Assembly: GCF_002423035.1 (NCBI RefSeq)
Contig: NZ_DIUM01000126.1
Location: forward strand, 1-29,396
Direction of reading: 5' to 3'
Length of the DNA: 29,396 bases
Source of the DNA: Thiocapsa sp. UBA6158
GTDB taxonomy: Bacteria; Pseudomonadota; Gammaproteobacteria; Chromatiales; Chromatiaceae
The translations under genes and the position numbers were made by a program. This document shows, piece after piece, positions 1 through 8,725 of this stretch; within the stretch, counting starts at the first letter, position 1; every line of letters starts with the position of its first letter. The notes beneath the pieces were generated by a model. That model did not search any database and was not told the DNA's origin. It saw only the letters and a program-made list of their open reading frames with translations.

Positions 1-23
1 GCGCATCAGTTTCGGTCGCACCC
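1..23 (+). repeat. Window-terminal inverted repeat, left copy
   Basis: The first 23 bases match the reverse complement of the last 23 (29374-29396) at 21 positions, including the 16-base exact core CGCATCAGTTTCGGTC (2-17). A match this long at both extreme ends is unlikely by chance and suggests that the window is bounded by a dispersed repeat. Confidence 0.65.
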
Positions 24-38
24 GGAACGAATCATGAC

Positions 39-67
39 TTGACGCCGGGCCTATTTTCGATTAAAGA
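39..67 (+). promoter_or_regulatory. Possible sigma-70 promoter for the PA3496-family gene
   Basis: TTGACG at 39-44 matches the -35 consensus at 5 of 6 positions. Seventeen bases later TAAAGA at 62-67 is a weak -10 (3 of 6), within the least GC-rich stretch of the first 120 bases. It would start transcription about 40 bases before the ATG at 112. The weak -10 keeps this tentative. Confidence 0.3.
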
Positions 68-111
68 GCGGCGCATATTCCCTTACGATTGTGTGACCCG
101 AGGTAGCGGAA

Positions 112-291
112 ATGATGGACAACGAGAGCAGTTACGGCGAGGACGCCAACGAACGTGTCCCGTCGATGACCGGCCCGGATTCGCGCGCCCCCGCGGCGAA
201 TCTGGCGGTGCGTCGTCGGATCGAGCATATGCGTGAAATCAAACGGCTTCGCGAGCTTCTCGACGACCCCGAGTTCGACGAGCTGGCCTAA
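112..291 (+). CDS. PA3496-family small protein, 59 aa
   Basis: The frame begins with two adjacent ATG codons (112 and 115) behind an AGG at 101-103, and ends with TAA at 289-291. The N-terminal half is acidic and low-complexity. The C-terminal half is a charged helix, AVRRRIEHMREIKRLRELL, followed by DDPEFDELA. That RRxIE...E.xRLRExL..D layout resembles the small gammaproteobacterial PA3496 family, sometimes named putative envelope integrity protein; its molecular role is not known. It has no signal peptide or membrane segment, so a cytoplasmic, possibly coiled-coil adaptor is likely. It stands alone and converges on mscK. The length and C-terminal motif fit the family; assignment is by motif memory only. 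Confidence 0.62.
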   Translation: MMDNESSYGEDANERVPSMTGPDSRAPAANLAVRRRIEHMREIKRLRELLDDPEFDELA

Positions 292-321
292 GCCCGATCG
301 CCCGCCGGTGATGCGGGCTTA
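289..321. terminator. Bidirectional hairpin containing both convergent stop codons
   Basis: TAAGCCCG (289-296) pairs with CGGGCTTA (314-321). The first three bases of the left arm are the stop codon of the small plus-strand gene, and the last three bases of the right arm are, on the minus strand, the stop codon of mscK. An alternative nested stem is GCCCGC (300-305) with GCGGGC (313-318). There is no clear U tract on either side, so this may act with Rho or as a 3-prime-end stabiliser. Confidence 0.5.
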
Positions 322-3300
322 CCCTTTCAACGCACCGTCGAGCGCGGCCCTTTCCGCCGACCGGATCCTTTCGGGAACCCGCTCCAATCCTGACCCGCCT
401 TGCGAGGTCGACCCCGCCGCCTGAAACGCGTCGCGAGCGGCGGGATCCAGGCGAATATCCAAGGGCGCGCGCAGCGACAGATGGACGTCGCGTTGCGGGA
501 ACGCCATGCCGATCCCCTCCTCTTTGAAGCGATCGTAGATCGCTTGATGCAGCTCGGTGGCGACGCCGACCCGTCCGTCGAGGGAGCTCAGATAACACCG
601 CAGGACGATGGTCAATGAGTTGTCGCCGAACCCCTCGAAGCTGATCAAGGGGGCGGGATCATCGAGGACCCGCTCATGCTCCTCGGCAACTTGAGCGAGG
701 ATGCTCAGTGCCTTGCGCGTGTCGCTTCCGTATTCGATCCCGATCGGGATCGTGATGCGGTTTTGCTGATCGGTCAGGCTCCAGTTCAACAAGCGTCCGG
801 TGATGAACTCCTTGTTCGGTACCAGGAGCTCTTGCCTGTCCCAGTTGCGGATGGTGGTGGCGCGGATCTGGATGTTGGTGACCACGCCGGTCGTATCGCC
901 GATGGTGACGATGTCGCCGACCCGCACCGGGCGCTCGAACAGGATGATGATGCCGCTGATGAAGTTCGCCACGATCTCCTGAAGGCCGAAGCCGATACCC
1001 ACGCCGAGTGCTGCCACCAGCCATTGCACCTGCCCCCAGTTCAGCCCGAGTGTGCTGAAGGCAACCAGGAAGGCGGCGACCGTGATGGCATAGCTCACCA
1101 GGGTCTTGATCGCATAACGCCCGCCCGCCGAGACGGATTCGGTCTGCAGCAGCAGGATCTCGAGCAGGGCCGGGAGGTTCTTGGCGGCAGCGGTCGCAAC
1201 GAAGAGGATCACCAGCACCAGGCCAAGGTTGGCCGCCGTCACCGGGACTGCCTGGGCCACGCCGTCGACCATCCCGTCGTAATACCACAGCGGGATGCGC
1301 TCAAGCATGGACAGGGCCGGCAAGACATCCGACCAGGTCAGCCACACCCCCAGCAATGCGGTGAAGAAGACAGAGGCATTGATCAGGCTTCGGGTCTGCT
1401 CGTCGAGAGCGGCGAGATCCGGCTCGGGCTCGTCGACCTGAAGCTCCGAGGCGGCCGGGGCGCTCTCTTGACGTTCGGCCTCGGCCTGCGCACGTCGCGT
1501 GCTCGCACGATCGACCGCCGCCGCCAGCGCCAAGCGCCGCCGCGTGACGATCAGCCACCGTACGATCACCTGATGCAGCACGATCAAGGCAAGCGCGAGC
1601 CAGGTCTGCTGCACCAGCGACTCGAACAAGACCCCGGCCGTGTAGACGTAGCCGAGCACGGCGAGTACCGCGAGCCCCAGGGGCGCGCCGACGATCACCG
1701 AAAACCAGATATGACGCAAGCGGTTGAACCAACCCTTCGGGTTTGCCGCGAGAGCCTCTTTCACAACACCTTTCGCGGGGTTCAAGAGGCGCGCGAAGAA
1801 GACGGAGAACCCCACCATGGTCGCGATCATCGCCAGGCGTCCGAGACTCCCGCTGAAGGCCGGGTCGCTGTCGTTGTAGAGCACCATGGCCGTTAAGGCG
1901 ATCGGGACAATGAAGACGCTGAACCAATCAAACTCGCGTCTGAGCCGCTGCAGGGTTCCCTGGCTCCAGCGAAAATGTCGGTCGGCGACCCCTCCGGTCA
2001 TGCAGAGTGTTCGGAATGCACGCAGATAGTACAGACTGAGCGAGGTGACGATGAGGGCCGACCCCAGCGCACGCGTGAAGCCGGTGGCCTCGATGGATGT
2101 CGACAGCTGCAGTCCGATCAGCCACAACAGGAGCGGGATGGGGAGTGCGGCCACGAGGCTCAAGCCGATGGCCTTGGCGGTGTGGCTCAGGCGATCGGTG
2201 CGAATCCTGCGCAGCGGCTCGGCGGTAGCGCGGATCGCGGATCGCAGCGCCGAGAGCTTCCAGAAGAGGGCGACGATGATGAGCGATACGCCCCAGGCCA
2301 GGGGCGAGCGCGTTCCCGCGTGCGCAAGCACCCGTACGACCTCGATCCAATGCTCGTGCGCGATGAGCCAGCCGACGGCCGAGGGAAGCGTGACGAGGGT
2401 CTCGAGGCCGACCGGGAGCGTGCTGCGCACCCAAAGCAGCCGTTCGGCGAGATAGCTGTCGTAGCCCTTGGCCGTATGAATCAGCTGGTCGGCGGCGTAG
2501 TTGAGCTCGCCGAGCTGGCGGATGTAGTCGTTCTCGACGACGAGCGCCTGTGTGATCAGTCGAAGTCTTTGGTCGAGTGTCGCCGTGAGCTGCTCGCGGA
2601 TCTCCGGTGCCTGCGCGCTCGGATCGCGTGTGGTGAGCTCGTCGAGATAGGCGTCGAGATCGCCGAGTCGGCGTTGCTCCTCGCGATAGAGGATCTGTCT
2701 GAGCGTGGCGTCGGCGATTTCGTCCTCGCGCTCCTCGATCGCCCCGCGCAGCCGGCGCAGGTCGGGGATCTCGTCGCGCCGCTCCACCAGAACCTGACCG
2801 AGCGCCTTGCTGAGCCCGGCGGCCTCGATGCGTTGCCGTGCCGCCTTGAAATCCTGCTCCACCCGCTTGCGTTCGGCCTCGAGGTCCTCGATCTCCAAGT
2901 CGAGGTTCTCGAGGCGTTGCGCTAGATCGCCCATGGATGTGGTGATCTCGGCGTTCTCACGCGTCGCCTCCTGCACCAGGGCATGCTTGTCGGCGGCCTC
3001 GATCCGTGCGCGCTCGGATTCACGCTGCGCGGCCTCCGCCTCGTCGCGGCGCCGCTGATTCTGCAGCTCCTCGAGCTGACGCTGCCGGGCTCGCAGGCCC
3101 TCCCACTTCAAGGTCGCCTCCTCGCGCTGTGCGCGTTGCAGCGCGTCGCGCACCGACAGGCTCAGCAGCTCCTGCTCGAGCATCCGACCTTCGGCCCAGA
3201 GCGATGCCCGACGGGTCTCGAGCGCCCAGCGGCGCGCTTCGCTCGCTGCGGCTTCCGCGTCTTCGCTCTTGGGTTGGCTCAGATCGGTTTCGATCTCGCC

Positions 3301-3906
3301 AAGCGCGGTTTTGACCTCGGACAAGCGTGCGCGAATCGCGGCCGGGCGGCCCGTGCCGCGCTCGATGGCCTTGTCGAGTTCGCCGATGCGCGTTTCTTCC
3401 ACGGCGGCATCGGCGAGAACGATACTCAGGCGCTGCGTGATCTCCTCGCTCGGCAGATCGGTCGGGATCTGGACGACATCGGCTCCCGGCTCGCCTTGCG
3501 CCAGTCGTTGCCGGATTGCCGCGGTCTCCGCGGGTGCCGTGGTCAGCGTTTCGGCAAGCTCTTTGGTCTGTGCGTCGAAGGTCCGCGTCGCCTCGAGGTT
3601 CGTCAGAGCCTTCCGATACAGCTCGGTCAAGGCCGCCTTGCCGGCCTCGTCGAGTGCCGTATCGGCCGCAACGTCGGCGATCTTGGCCTCCACCTGGTCG
3701 ACCGAGGGAAGACCGTTGCTGCTGCTCGCCGGCGCGGCCGGGCTCGCGCCGGCAGCTGTGGGCTCGGTCGCGAGCGCGCTGCTCGCAAGAACCATCGAGA
3801 AAACCAGGAGGAACGGAATCAATCCAAACGGCTTCGAAGACCGCCGTTGCTCCGAATGGCCGGAGATTCCTGCCGTTGTGTTAATCATCGGAATCGACAT
3901 CGTCAT
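319..3906 (-). CDS. mscK: MscK/MscM-type (KefA-like) mechanosensitive channel, ~1195 aa
   Basis: This is a large MscS-superfamily channel of the inner membrane that releases solutes on hypo-osmotic shock. A signal peptide (hydrophobic run FGLIPFLLVFSMVLASSALA) precedes about 450 residues of Ala/Glu/Arg-rich coiled coil, the periplasmic MscS_porin-type domain. A set of membrane helices follows, then the MscS core. The pore helix and start of the beta domain are recognisable as VAALGVGIGFGLQEIVANF followed by FERPVRVGDIV. The family is about 1100-1120 aa in E. coli, so the length fits. The frame is open back to a TTG at 3972. I prefer the ATG at 3906 (others at 3900 and 3888) because each leaves a plausible signal peptide; none has a good ribosome site. 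It is the last gene of the minus-strand run, separated from argA by a palindromic element. MscK and MscM cannot be told apart here. Confidence 0.82.
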   Translation of the reverse strand: MTMSIPMINTTAGISGHSEQRRSSKPFGLIPFLLVFSMVLASSALATEPTAAGASPAAPASSSNGLPSVDQVEAKIADVAADTALDEAGKAALTELYRKALTNLEATRTFDAQTKELAETLTTAPAETAAIRQRLAQGEPGADVVQIPTDLPSEEITQRLSIVLADAAVEETRIGELDKAIERGTGRPAAIRARLSEVKTALGEIETDLSQPKSEDAEAAASEARRWALETRRASLWAEGRMLEQELLSLSVRDALQRAQREEATLKWEGLRARQRQLEELQNQRRRDEAEAAQRESERARIEAADKHALVQEATRENAEITTSMGDLAQRLENLDLEIEDLEAERKRVEQDFKAARQRIEAAGLSKALGQVLVERRDEIPDLRRLRGAIEEREDEIADATLRQILYREEQRRLGDLDAYLDELTTRDPSAQAPEIREQLTATLDQRLRLITQALVVENDYIRQLGELNYAADQLIHTAKGYDSYLAERLLWVRSTLPVGLETLVTLPSAVGWLIAHEHWIEVVRVLAHAGTRSPLAWGVSLIIVALFWKLSALRSAIRATAEPLRRIRTDRLSHTAKAIGLSLVAALPIPLLLWLIGLQLSTSIEATGFTRALGSALIVTSLSLYYLRAFRTLCMTGGVADRHFRWSQGTLQRLRREFDWFSVFIVPIALTAMVLYNDSDPAFSGSLGRLAMIATMVGFSVFFARLLNPAKGVVKEALAANPKGWFNRLRHIWFSVIVGAPLGLAVLAVLGYVYTAGVLFESLVQQTWLALALIVLHQVIVRWLIVTRRRLALAAAVDRASTRRAQAEAERQESAPAASELQVDEPEPDLAALDEQTRSLINASVFFTALLGVWLTWSDVLPALSMLERIPLWYYDGMVDGVAQAVPVTAANLGLVLVILFVATAAAKNLPALLEILLLQTESVSAGGRYAIKTLVSYAITVAAFLVAFSTLGLNWGQVQWLVAALGVGIGFGLQEIVANFISGIIILFERPVRVGDIVTIGDTTGVVTNIQIRATTIRNWDRQELLVPNKEFITGRLLNWSLTDQQNRITIPIGIEYGSDTRKALSILAQVAEEHERVLDDPAPLISFEGFGDNSLTIVLRCYLSSLDGRVGVATELHQAIYDRFKEEGIGMAFPQRDVHLSLRAPLDIRLDPAARDAFQAAGSTSQGGSGLERVPERIRSAERAALDGALKG

Positions 3907-3993
3907 AATCGGGTCGCAAAAGAACAGCTCGGCTATCGCCTGATCAGACGACGGCTCTGCTGTTGGAGTCAAAAAATTTATTATTTCAGGATC

Positions 3994-4080
3994 TTAAATC
4001 GCGTCCGCTCAAGCTTATCCAGACGCGCTCGACGCTGAGCCGGTATCGAATCCGCGCATGAGGCCGTGGACGCGATTTAA
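3994..4080 (-). repeat. Stop-codon-anchored palindromic element, copy at argA (87 bp)
   Basis: The arms TTAAATCGCGTCC (3994-4006) and GGACGCGATTTAA (4068-4080) are perfect 13-base inverted repeats around a 61-base interior. Read on the minus strand, arm positions 2-4 (4079-4077) are the TAA stop of argA. It shares the arm consensus YTRAAYCGCGYCC and its length with copies at prc, sthA and, degenerately, nadE. On the argA transcript the element is followed by an A/T-rich stretch and a run of six U, so it could also end transcription. Confidence 0.8.
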
Positions 4081-5465
4081 AGCGCCTTGATGTAGACCTG
4101 CGAGTTACGCTGGAAGTTGTACAGGGCTTGTCGCTCCATCGGCAAGGCGCCGAGCGATGCCGGCTCGAATCCGCGCTCCCGAAACCAGTGCGCGGTTTGG
4201 GTGGTGAGGACGAACAGGCGCTCGATGCCGGCGGCGCGGGCGATGTCTTGCATGTGGGCGAGCAGTCGATCGCCGCGTCCGGTCGCGCGATAGTCCTGGT
4301 GTACAGCAACGCAGGCCAACTCCGCCATCCCCGCGCTCGGGTAGGGGTAAAGGGCCGCGCAGGCCGTGATCAAGCCGTCGCGCTCGGTCAGGATGAAGCG
4401 GTCGATCTCGGTCTCCAGGCGCTCGCGCGAACGTCGCACCAGCACACCGCGATCCTCGAGCGGGCGCAGCAGCTCGAGGATGCCCGTCACGTCGTCGATA
4501 CGTGCCGGTCGCAGCTCCTCGTAAGGCTCGGCGGAGATCAGGGTGCCGCTCCCGTCGGGTGTGAGGAGCTCGCGCAGCAGTGCACCCCCGCGGCGGCGCT
4601 GCACCAGGTGCACGCGCCGGATCCCGTTGCGGCACGCCTCGGCACCGGCGCGCAGGCACTGGGCGACATCCTCGGGTATCCCGCTCGCGGCGGCGAGCAG
4701 GGCGTCGATGTCGCGGGCCAGGAGGTTGGACCCCAGCAGATCCTGGGGCAGGTTGCGGGTCTCGCTGTCTGCGGAGTCAGCCCCGATGGGATCCTTGGCG
4801 ACGAGATCCTCGGTCAGAAAGATCAGCTTGTCGGCACCGAGCGCGACCGCCGCGCCGCGCGCCACGTCGGCTGCGCTGAGATTGAAGACCTCCCCGGTCG
4901 GCGAATATCCCAGCGGCGGCATCAAGGCGACCGCGCCCTGATCGAGGACCGCCCGCAGGGTCTGACGGTCGATCCGCCGCACCGCCCCGGTGTGGGCGTA
5001 GTCGACCCCGTCGATCACGCCGAGGGGGCGCGCCGTGACGAAGTTGCCCGAGACCACCGGGATGCGCACGCCGGCCATCGGCGAGTTGGCGAGCCCGAGC
5101 GAGAGCAGGGCCTCGATCTCGACCCGGACCACCCCGGCGGCCTCCTTCACGCAGGCGAGCGCCGTCTGATCCGTGATGCGCAAGCCGTTGACATAGCCTA
5201 GCTGCGCACCGCGACCGGCGAGCCGAGCCTCGATTTGGGGGCGCGCGCCGTGGACCAGCACGAGCCGGATCCCGAGCCCGTGCAGCAGTGCGATATCGTG
5301 AACGAGATCCGGGAAGCGCGGATCCGCGACCGCCTCGCCGCCGAAGACGATCACGAAGGTGCGTCCGCGGTGGGCATGGATGTAGGGTGTGGCCTGGCGC
5401 ACCCAGTCGACGAAGGGATCGCGGGGTGGCGCGGGGTCGTTCAGGTCGGGGTTGGATGATGTCAT
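4077..5465 (-). CDS. argA: N-acetylglutamate synthase (amino-acid acetyltransferase), 462 aa
   Basis: The enzyme acetylates glutamate with acetyl-CoA, the first step of arginine synthesis, in the cytoplasm. It has the classical two-domain ArgA layout. An N-terminal amino-acid-kinase fold (about residues 30-295) carries VIVFGGEAV, LVLVHGARPQIE and MPPLGYSPTGEVFNLSAADV; in this family it binds arginine for feedback inhibition. A C-terminal GNAT domain (about 310-455) carries the acetyl-CoA loop YRATGRGDRLL and the HWFRERGF segment. Length is close to the 443 aa of E. coli ArgA. The C-terminus, YNFQRNSQVYIKAL, matches the usual end of the family, so the palindromic element that supplies its stop codon has not truncated it. 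Its ATG lies 28 bases after the pilR stop, so cotranscription with pilR is likely. Confidence 0.93.
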   Translation of the reverse strand: MTSSNPDLNDPAPPRDPFVDWVRQATPYIHAHRGRTFVIVFGGEAVADPRFPDLVHDIALLHGLGIRLVLVHGARPQIEARLAGRGAQLGYVNGLRITDQTALACVKEAAGVVRVEIEALLSLGLANSPMAGVRIPVVSGNFVTARPLGVIDGVDYAHTGAVRRIDRQTLRAVLDQGAVALMPPLGYSPTGEVFNLSAADVARGAAVALGADKLIFLTEDLVAKDPIGADSADSETRNLPQDLLGSNLLARDIDALLAAASGIPEDVAQCLRAGAEACRNGIRRVHLVQRRRGGALLRELLTPDGSGTLISAEPYEELRPARIDDVTGILELLRPLEDRGVLVRRSRERLETEIDRFILTERDGLITACAALYPYPSAGMAELACVAVHQDYRATGRGDRLLAHMQDIARAAGIERLFVLTTQTAHWFRERGFEPASLGALPMERQALYNFQRNSQVYIKAL

Positions 5466-5493
5466 ATTCGGTTGGCTCGCGGCAGGCGGTCGG

Positions 5494-6846
5494 CTATTCG
5501 ATGCCCAGCTTGGCGAGACGATAACGCAGCGATCGCAGGGTCATCCCCAGTTTCTTTGCCGCGGCGGTACGGTTCCAACGCGTCTCGTCGAGTGCATCGA
5601 GGATGGCCTTCTTCTCGATCTCGCCGAGATAGTCCTCCAGCGGAACAGTGTCGTCGATCTGTGCCCGGGCGGCGAGCGCCGGGCCTTCGGCCTGCGGGAG
5701 ATAGAGATCCCCGACCTCGATGAGCGGTCCTTCGCAGAGCGCGGTCGCGCGCTCGAGGATGTTTTCGAGCTCGCGCACGTTGCCCGGAAAGCCATAGTCC
5801 ATCAACGCCTCGAGGGCGTCCGCCGAGAGGGTCATGGCCGGCTGGCCCTTCTGATGGCGGGCGATGCGCTGCAGTATCCGTTCCGCCAGAGCGGGGATGT
5901 CGCGGGGGCGCTCGCGCAGCGCGGGCATGCGCAGCTCGATGACGTTGATGCGATAGAAGAGATCCTGCCTGAAGTGGCCCTTATCGACCTCAAGGTTGAG
6001 GTCGCGATGACTGGCGCTGATGATCCGCGCATCCACGGCGACCTCATGCTGGGCGCCGACCGGACGCACGCTCTTTTCCTGGACAGCCCGCAGGAGTTTC
6101 ACTTGAGCCGGCAGCGGGAGATCGGCGACCTCATCGAGAAACAGGGTGCCGCCCGAGGCGGCCTGGAAGAGCCCCTCCTTGTCGCCCACCGCTCCGGTGA
6201 AGCTGCCCTTCCTGTGACCGAACAGCTCGCTTTCGACCAAGTCCTGCGGAATGGCCCCGCAGTTCACCGCGACGAAGGGTCCCGTGCCACGCGGACCTTG
6301 GCCGTGGATGAGTCGGGCGGCCAGCTCCTTGCCTGTCCCGCTCTCGCCGGTGATGAAGACCGGGGCCTGGTTGCGCGCGAGCTTGCCGATCATCTGGCGG
6401 ATTTGCTCCATCGCGCGCGACTCACCGATCAGGCTTGCCCCGGCGGCGCTGTGGCTGTCCTGTCCGGCCGCCGTGCTCTCGCGCAGTCGCAGCGCCGAGC
6501 CGACGAGCTGGCGCAGGAGCTGCAGATCCACCGGTTTGGGGACAAAGTCGAAGGCCCCGGCCTTCATGGCGGCGACGGCCGATTCCATGTTGCCGTGGGC
6601 GGTGATCATGGCGACCGGCAAGTGCGGATAGTGTTCGGCGATATGATGGATCAGGTCGATCCCGTTGCCGTCCGGAAGGCTCATGTCGGTCAGGCAGAGG
6701 TCGAAGCGGTTGCGTTCGAGCTGATGCTTGGCATCGCTGAGCGTCATGGCGGTGAGTGCCCGAATATCCATTCGGCCGAGGGTGATCTTCAGCAGGTCGA
6801 GGATATCGGACTCGTCGTCGACGACCAGTGCTTGGGCCTTCGTCAT
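5494..6846 (-). CDS. pilR: Type IV pilus sigma-54 response regulator PilR, 450 aa
   Basis: This NtrC-class activator, when phosphorylated by PilS, drives sigma-54 transcription of pilin genes. The receiver domain (1-120) has acidic residues D10/D11, phospho-acceptor D54 (LTDMSLPDG) and K104 in VPKPVD. The AAA+ domain (about 138-375) has Walker A GESGTGKE (167-174), the sigma-54 contact loop GSFTGA (214-219) and Walker B GGTLFLDEV (232-240). A Fis-type helix-turn-helix ends the protein (NRTAAAKKLGMTLRSLRYRL). The Ser in GSFTGA, where GAFTGA is commonest, is as I recall it for PilR. The start is backed by GAGGGAGC just upstream. It sits 184 bases after pilS. No pilin gene is in the window, so its targets lie elsewhere. 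Confidence 0.9.
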   Translation of the reverse strand: MTKAQALVVDDESDILDLLKITLGRMDIRALTAMTLSDAKHQLERNRFDLCLTDMSLPDGNGIDLIHHIAEHYPHLPVAMITAHGNMESAVAAMKAGAFDFVPKPVDLQLLRQLVGSALRLRESTAAGQDSHSAAGASLIGESRAMEQIRQMIGKLARNQAPVFITGESGTGKELAARLIHGQGPRGTGPFVAVNCGAIPQDLVESELFGHRKGSFTGAVGDKEGLFQAASGGTLFLDEVADLPLPAQVKLLRAVQEKSVRPVGAQHEVAVDARIISASHRDLNLEVDKGHFRQDLFYRINVIELRMPALRERPRDIPALAERILQRIARHQKGQPAMTLSADALEALMDYGFPGNVRELENILERATALCEGPLIEVGDLYLPQAEGPALAARAQIDDTVPLEDYLGEIEKKAILDALDETRWNRTAAAKKLGMTLRSLRYRLAKLGIE

Positions 6847-7030
6847 TGGGCCAGCTCCCTCGGTGGGGTCCAGGTGGTTGGGTTCGGGGCTCTCTACCAG
6901 GATGCGTTCCGTGCGCGTTTACGACATCGTTATCCCGTCTGTTCTTATCGTTATGTTTGCTCCGCAAGCATAGCGTGTGGATTGATCGGACAGAAGCCGG
7001 TTAGCCCCTCGAGGCGAGCCGCGGCGCCCG

Positions 7031-8677
7031 TCACCGGGCGAAATGGAGTCTGAATCGACTGCCGTGCGGCTCGGCGGGCTCGTAGGTGAGATGAATGCCG
7101 TTGGTCTGCGCCAATTCTCGGGCGATATAGAGACCGAGCCCCGTACCGCTGGTCTTCGTGGTGAAAAATGGATTGAAGATATCGCGCGCGGTCTTGACGT
7201 CGATTCCGGGCCCCTCGTCGGCGATCTCGATCAGGGGTGGACCGGCGCCCTCGGCGGTCGGGACGAGACGGATCTTGATCCGCGGCGGCTCGTTGTCGTA
7301 TCCGCCGTGAATCAGCGCGTTCTCGCACAGGTTGGAGAGGATCTGATGCAGATGACGCGGATCCACCTCGACCGAATCGGACGAAGAGGTGATCTCGAGC
7401 ATGAGACGTTCGGGCGCGAGTCGGTGGGTCTCGCGAAACTCCCCGGCAAACTCCTCGAGCCAGCGTGCCGTATCGAGCGTGACCGGATCCATCCGATCGC
7501 GGCGCGAGAGCTGGAGCACGCTGCGCACCGTCTCGTCGATGCGTGCACTGTTGCGTCGGATGATGTCGAGCAGATGGTGGTCGTCTTCCGGCAGGTCCTT
7601 GCCTTCGGCGAAGAGTTGACTCGCGTGGGTAATGGCGCTCAAGGGGTTGCGGATGTTGTGGGCGATGCTGGCGGTGAGGGTGCCAAGTGCGGCAAGCTTG
7701 ATCTGTTGTGCCTCGCGGGTGAGCTCTTGGTTGTCGTGCAGATAGATCAAAGCGCCGGAGGTCCGATCATCGCCGAGCAGCTTGAGGGTCGCACGCAGCT
7801 CGCGGCCGCCGACGTGCATACGGGTGCCCTCGGGCGCCGGGTTTTGGACCTGGGTCTCAAGCCACTCGCCGACCTCCGGGGCGAAATCGCCGAGCGAGCT
7901 CCCGGGGTTGACCGCATCGACGTCGAGAAGCTCCAAGGCGGCCTTGTTCTGCAGGCGTAGATGACCTTCGCCGTCGACCGCGAGGATGCCCGTCTCGAGG
8001 TTGGCGATGATGAAGGCGTTCAGCTTGGTCAGATTGGCGATATCGACCCTGCGTCGCGCCGCCGTGGCTTCGGCCTCGCGCACCCTTCGATAGAGCACAT
8101 GCGCGAGCAGTGCCATGGCGAAGAAGATACCTCCGAGTAGACCGGCCTGGGTATAGCTCGAGGTCGCGACGCCCCCGTAAAGGTCCGAGTAGATCTGCTC
8201 CGTGAGCACGGCTAGGGCGGCAAAGGACGCGAAGAGAAGCGCCAGCCGCCCTTCCATCAGGAGCGCTCCGGCCGCAACGGCAACGCCGATCAGGATCCCG
8301 ATACCGCTTGCGGCGCCGCCCGCGGCATGCATCAAGAAGGTGAAGGCGATGATGTCGATATAGGTGGCGAGGTGGACCTGGTTGCCGCGCCCGGGCCAAC
8401 GCGCGTAGAGGGTCAGGCCGCTCAGCAGCACCAGGATGGCGTAGAGGATGAGGACGTTCCAGGCCAACGCGGCATTGGCGGACGTGATGAGCGGGTCCAG
8501 TGAAGAGGGCGAGAAGAGCAGGATGAGTCCGATCAGCACGACGAGCCGAAACAGAAACAGCCAGCGCAGCGCTGTCCAGGTCGGATGGGGATGAGCGGTC
8601 TGCGCCGGGTGCTTTTTGCTCTCGGGACGCCTTGCCGGGCTCGGGTGGCCCGCCCTGCGGTCGGGATGATTCGTCAT
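7031..8677 (-). CDS. pilS: Type IV pilus sensor histidine kinase PilS, 548 aa
   Basis: This is an inner-membrane sensor kinase partnered with the adjacent PilR. A basic, Pro/His-rich N-terminus precedes about six membrane helices (about residues 38-200). Next come a PAS-like region (about 215-320, NAFIIANLETGILAVDGEGHL), a HisKA domain and an HATPase_c domain with N box LSNLCENALIHG, G1 DEGPGID and G2 GTGLGL. The phospho-acceptor is H340 in SIAHNIRNPLSAI. The residue after it is Asn (codon at 7655-7657), where HisKA kinases nearly always carry Glu or Asp; the +4 Asn is kept. Everything else looks intact. Length is close to Pseudomonas PilS (about 530 aa). It is divergent from sucC, and its ATG has only a weak ribosome site. 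Confidence 0.88.
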   Translation of the reverse strand: MTNHPDRRAGHPSPARRPESKKHPAQTAHPHPTWTALRWLFLFRLVVLIGLILLFSPSSLDPLITSANAALAWNVLILYAILVLLSGLTLYARWPGRGNQVHLATYIDIIAFTFLMHAAGGAASGIGILIGVAVAAGALLMEGRLALLFASFAALAVLTEQIYSDLYGGVATSSYTQAGLLGGIFFAMALLAHVLYRRVREAEATAARRRVDIANLTKLNAFIIANLETGILAVDGEGHLRLQNKAALELLDVDAVNPGSSLGDFAPEVGEWLETQVQNPAPEGTRMHVGGRELRATLKLLGDDRTSGALIYLHDNQELTREAQQIKLAALGTLTASIAHNIRNPLSAITHASQLFAEGKDLPEDDHHLLDIIRRNSARIDETVRSVLQLSRRDRMDPVTLDTARWLEEFAGEFRETHRLAPERLMLEITSSSDSVEVDPRHLHQILSNLCENALIHGGYDNEPPRIKIRLVPTAEGAGPPLIEIADEGPGIDVKTARDIFNPFFTTKTSGTGLGLYIARELAQTNGIHLTYEPAEPHGSRFRLHFAR

Positions 8678-8725
8678 TGCGGGTCTCGTGCTCGGACACG
8701 CCCTCGGGCGGGGATGAATGCGCCT

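Noticed and set aside
3907..3972. TTG start at 3972 for mscK
   Set aside because: It would put 22 residues before the first ATG with no ribosome site, and the TTGAC there lies next to an A/T-rich stretch more like promoter or terminator sequence.
5389..7053. 554-codon plus-strand frame over pilR and the start of argA
   Set aside because: It covers clear minus-strand genes with full motif sets and shows no coding features of its own.
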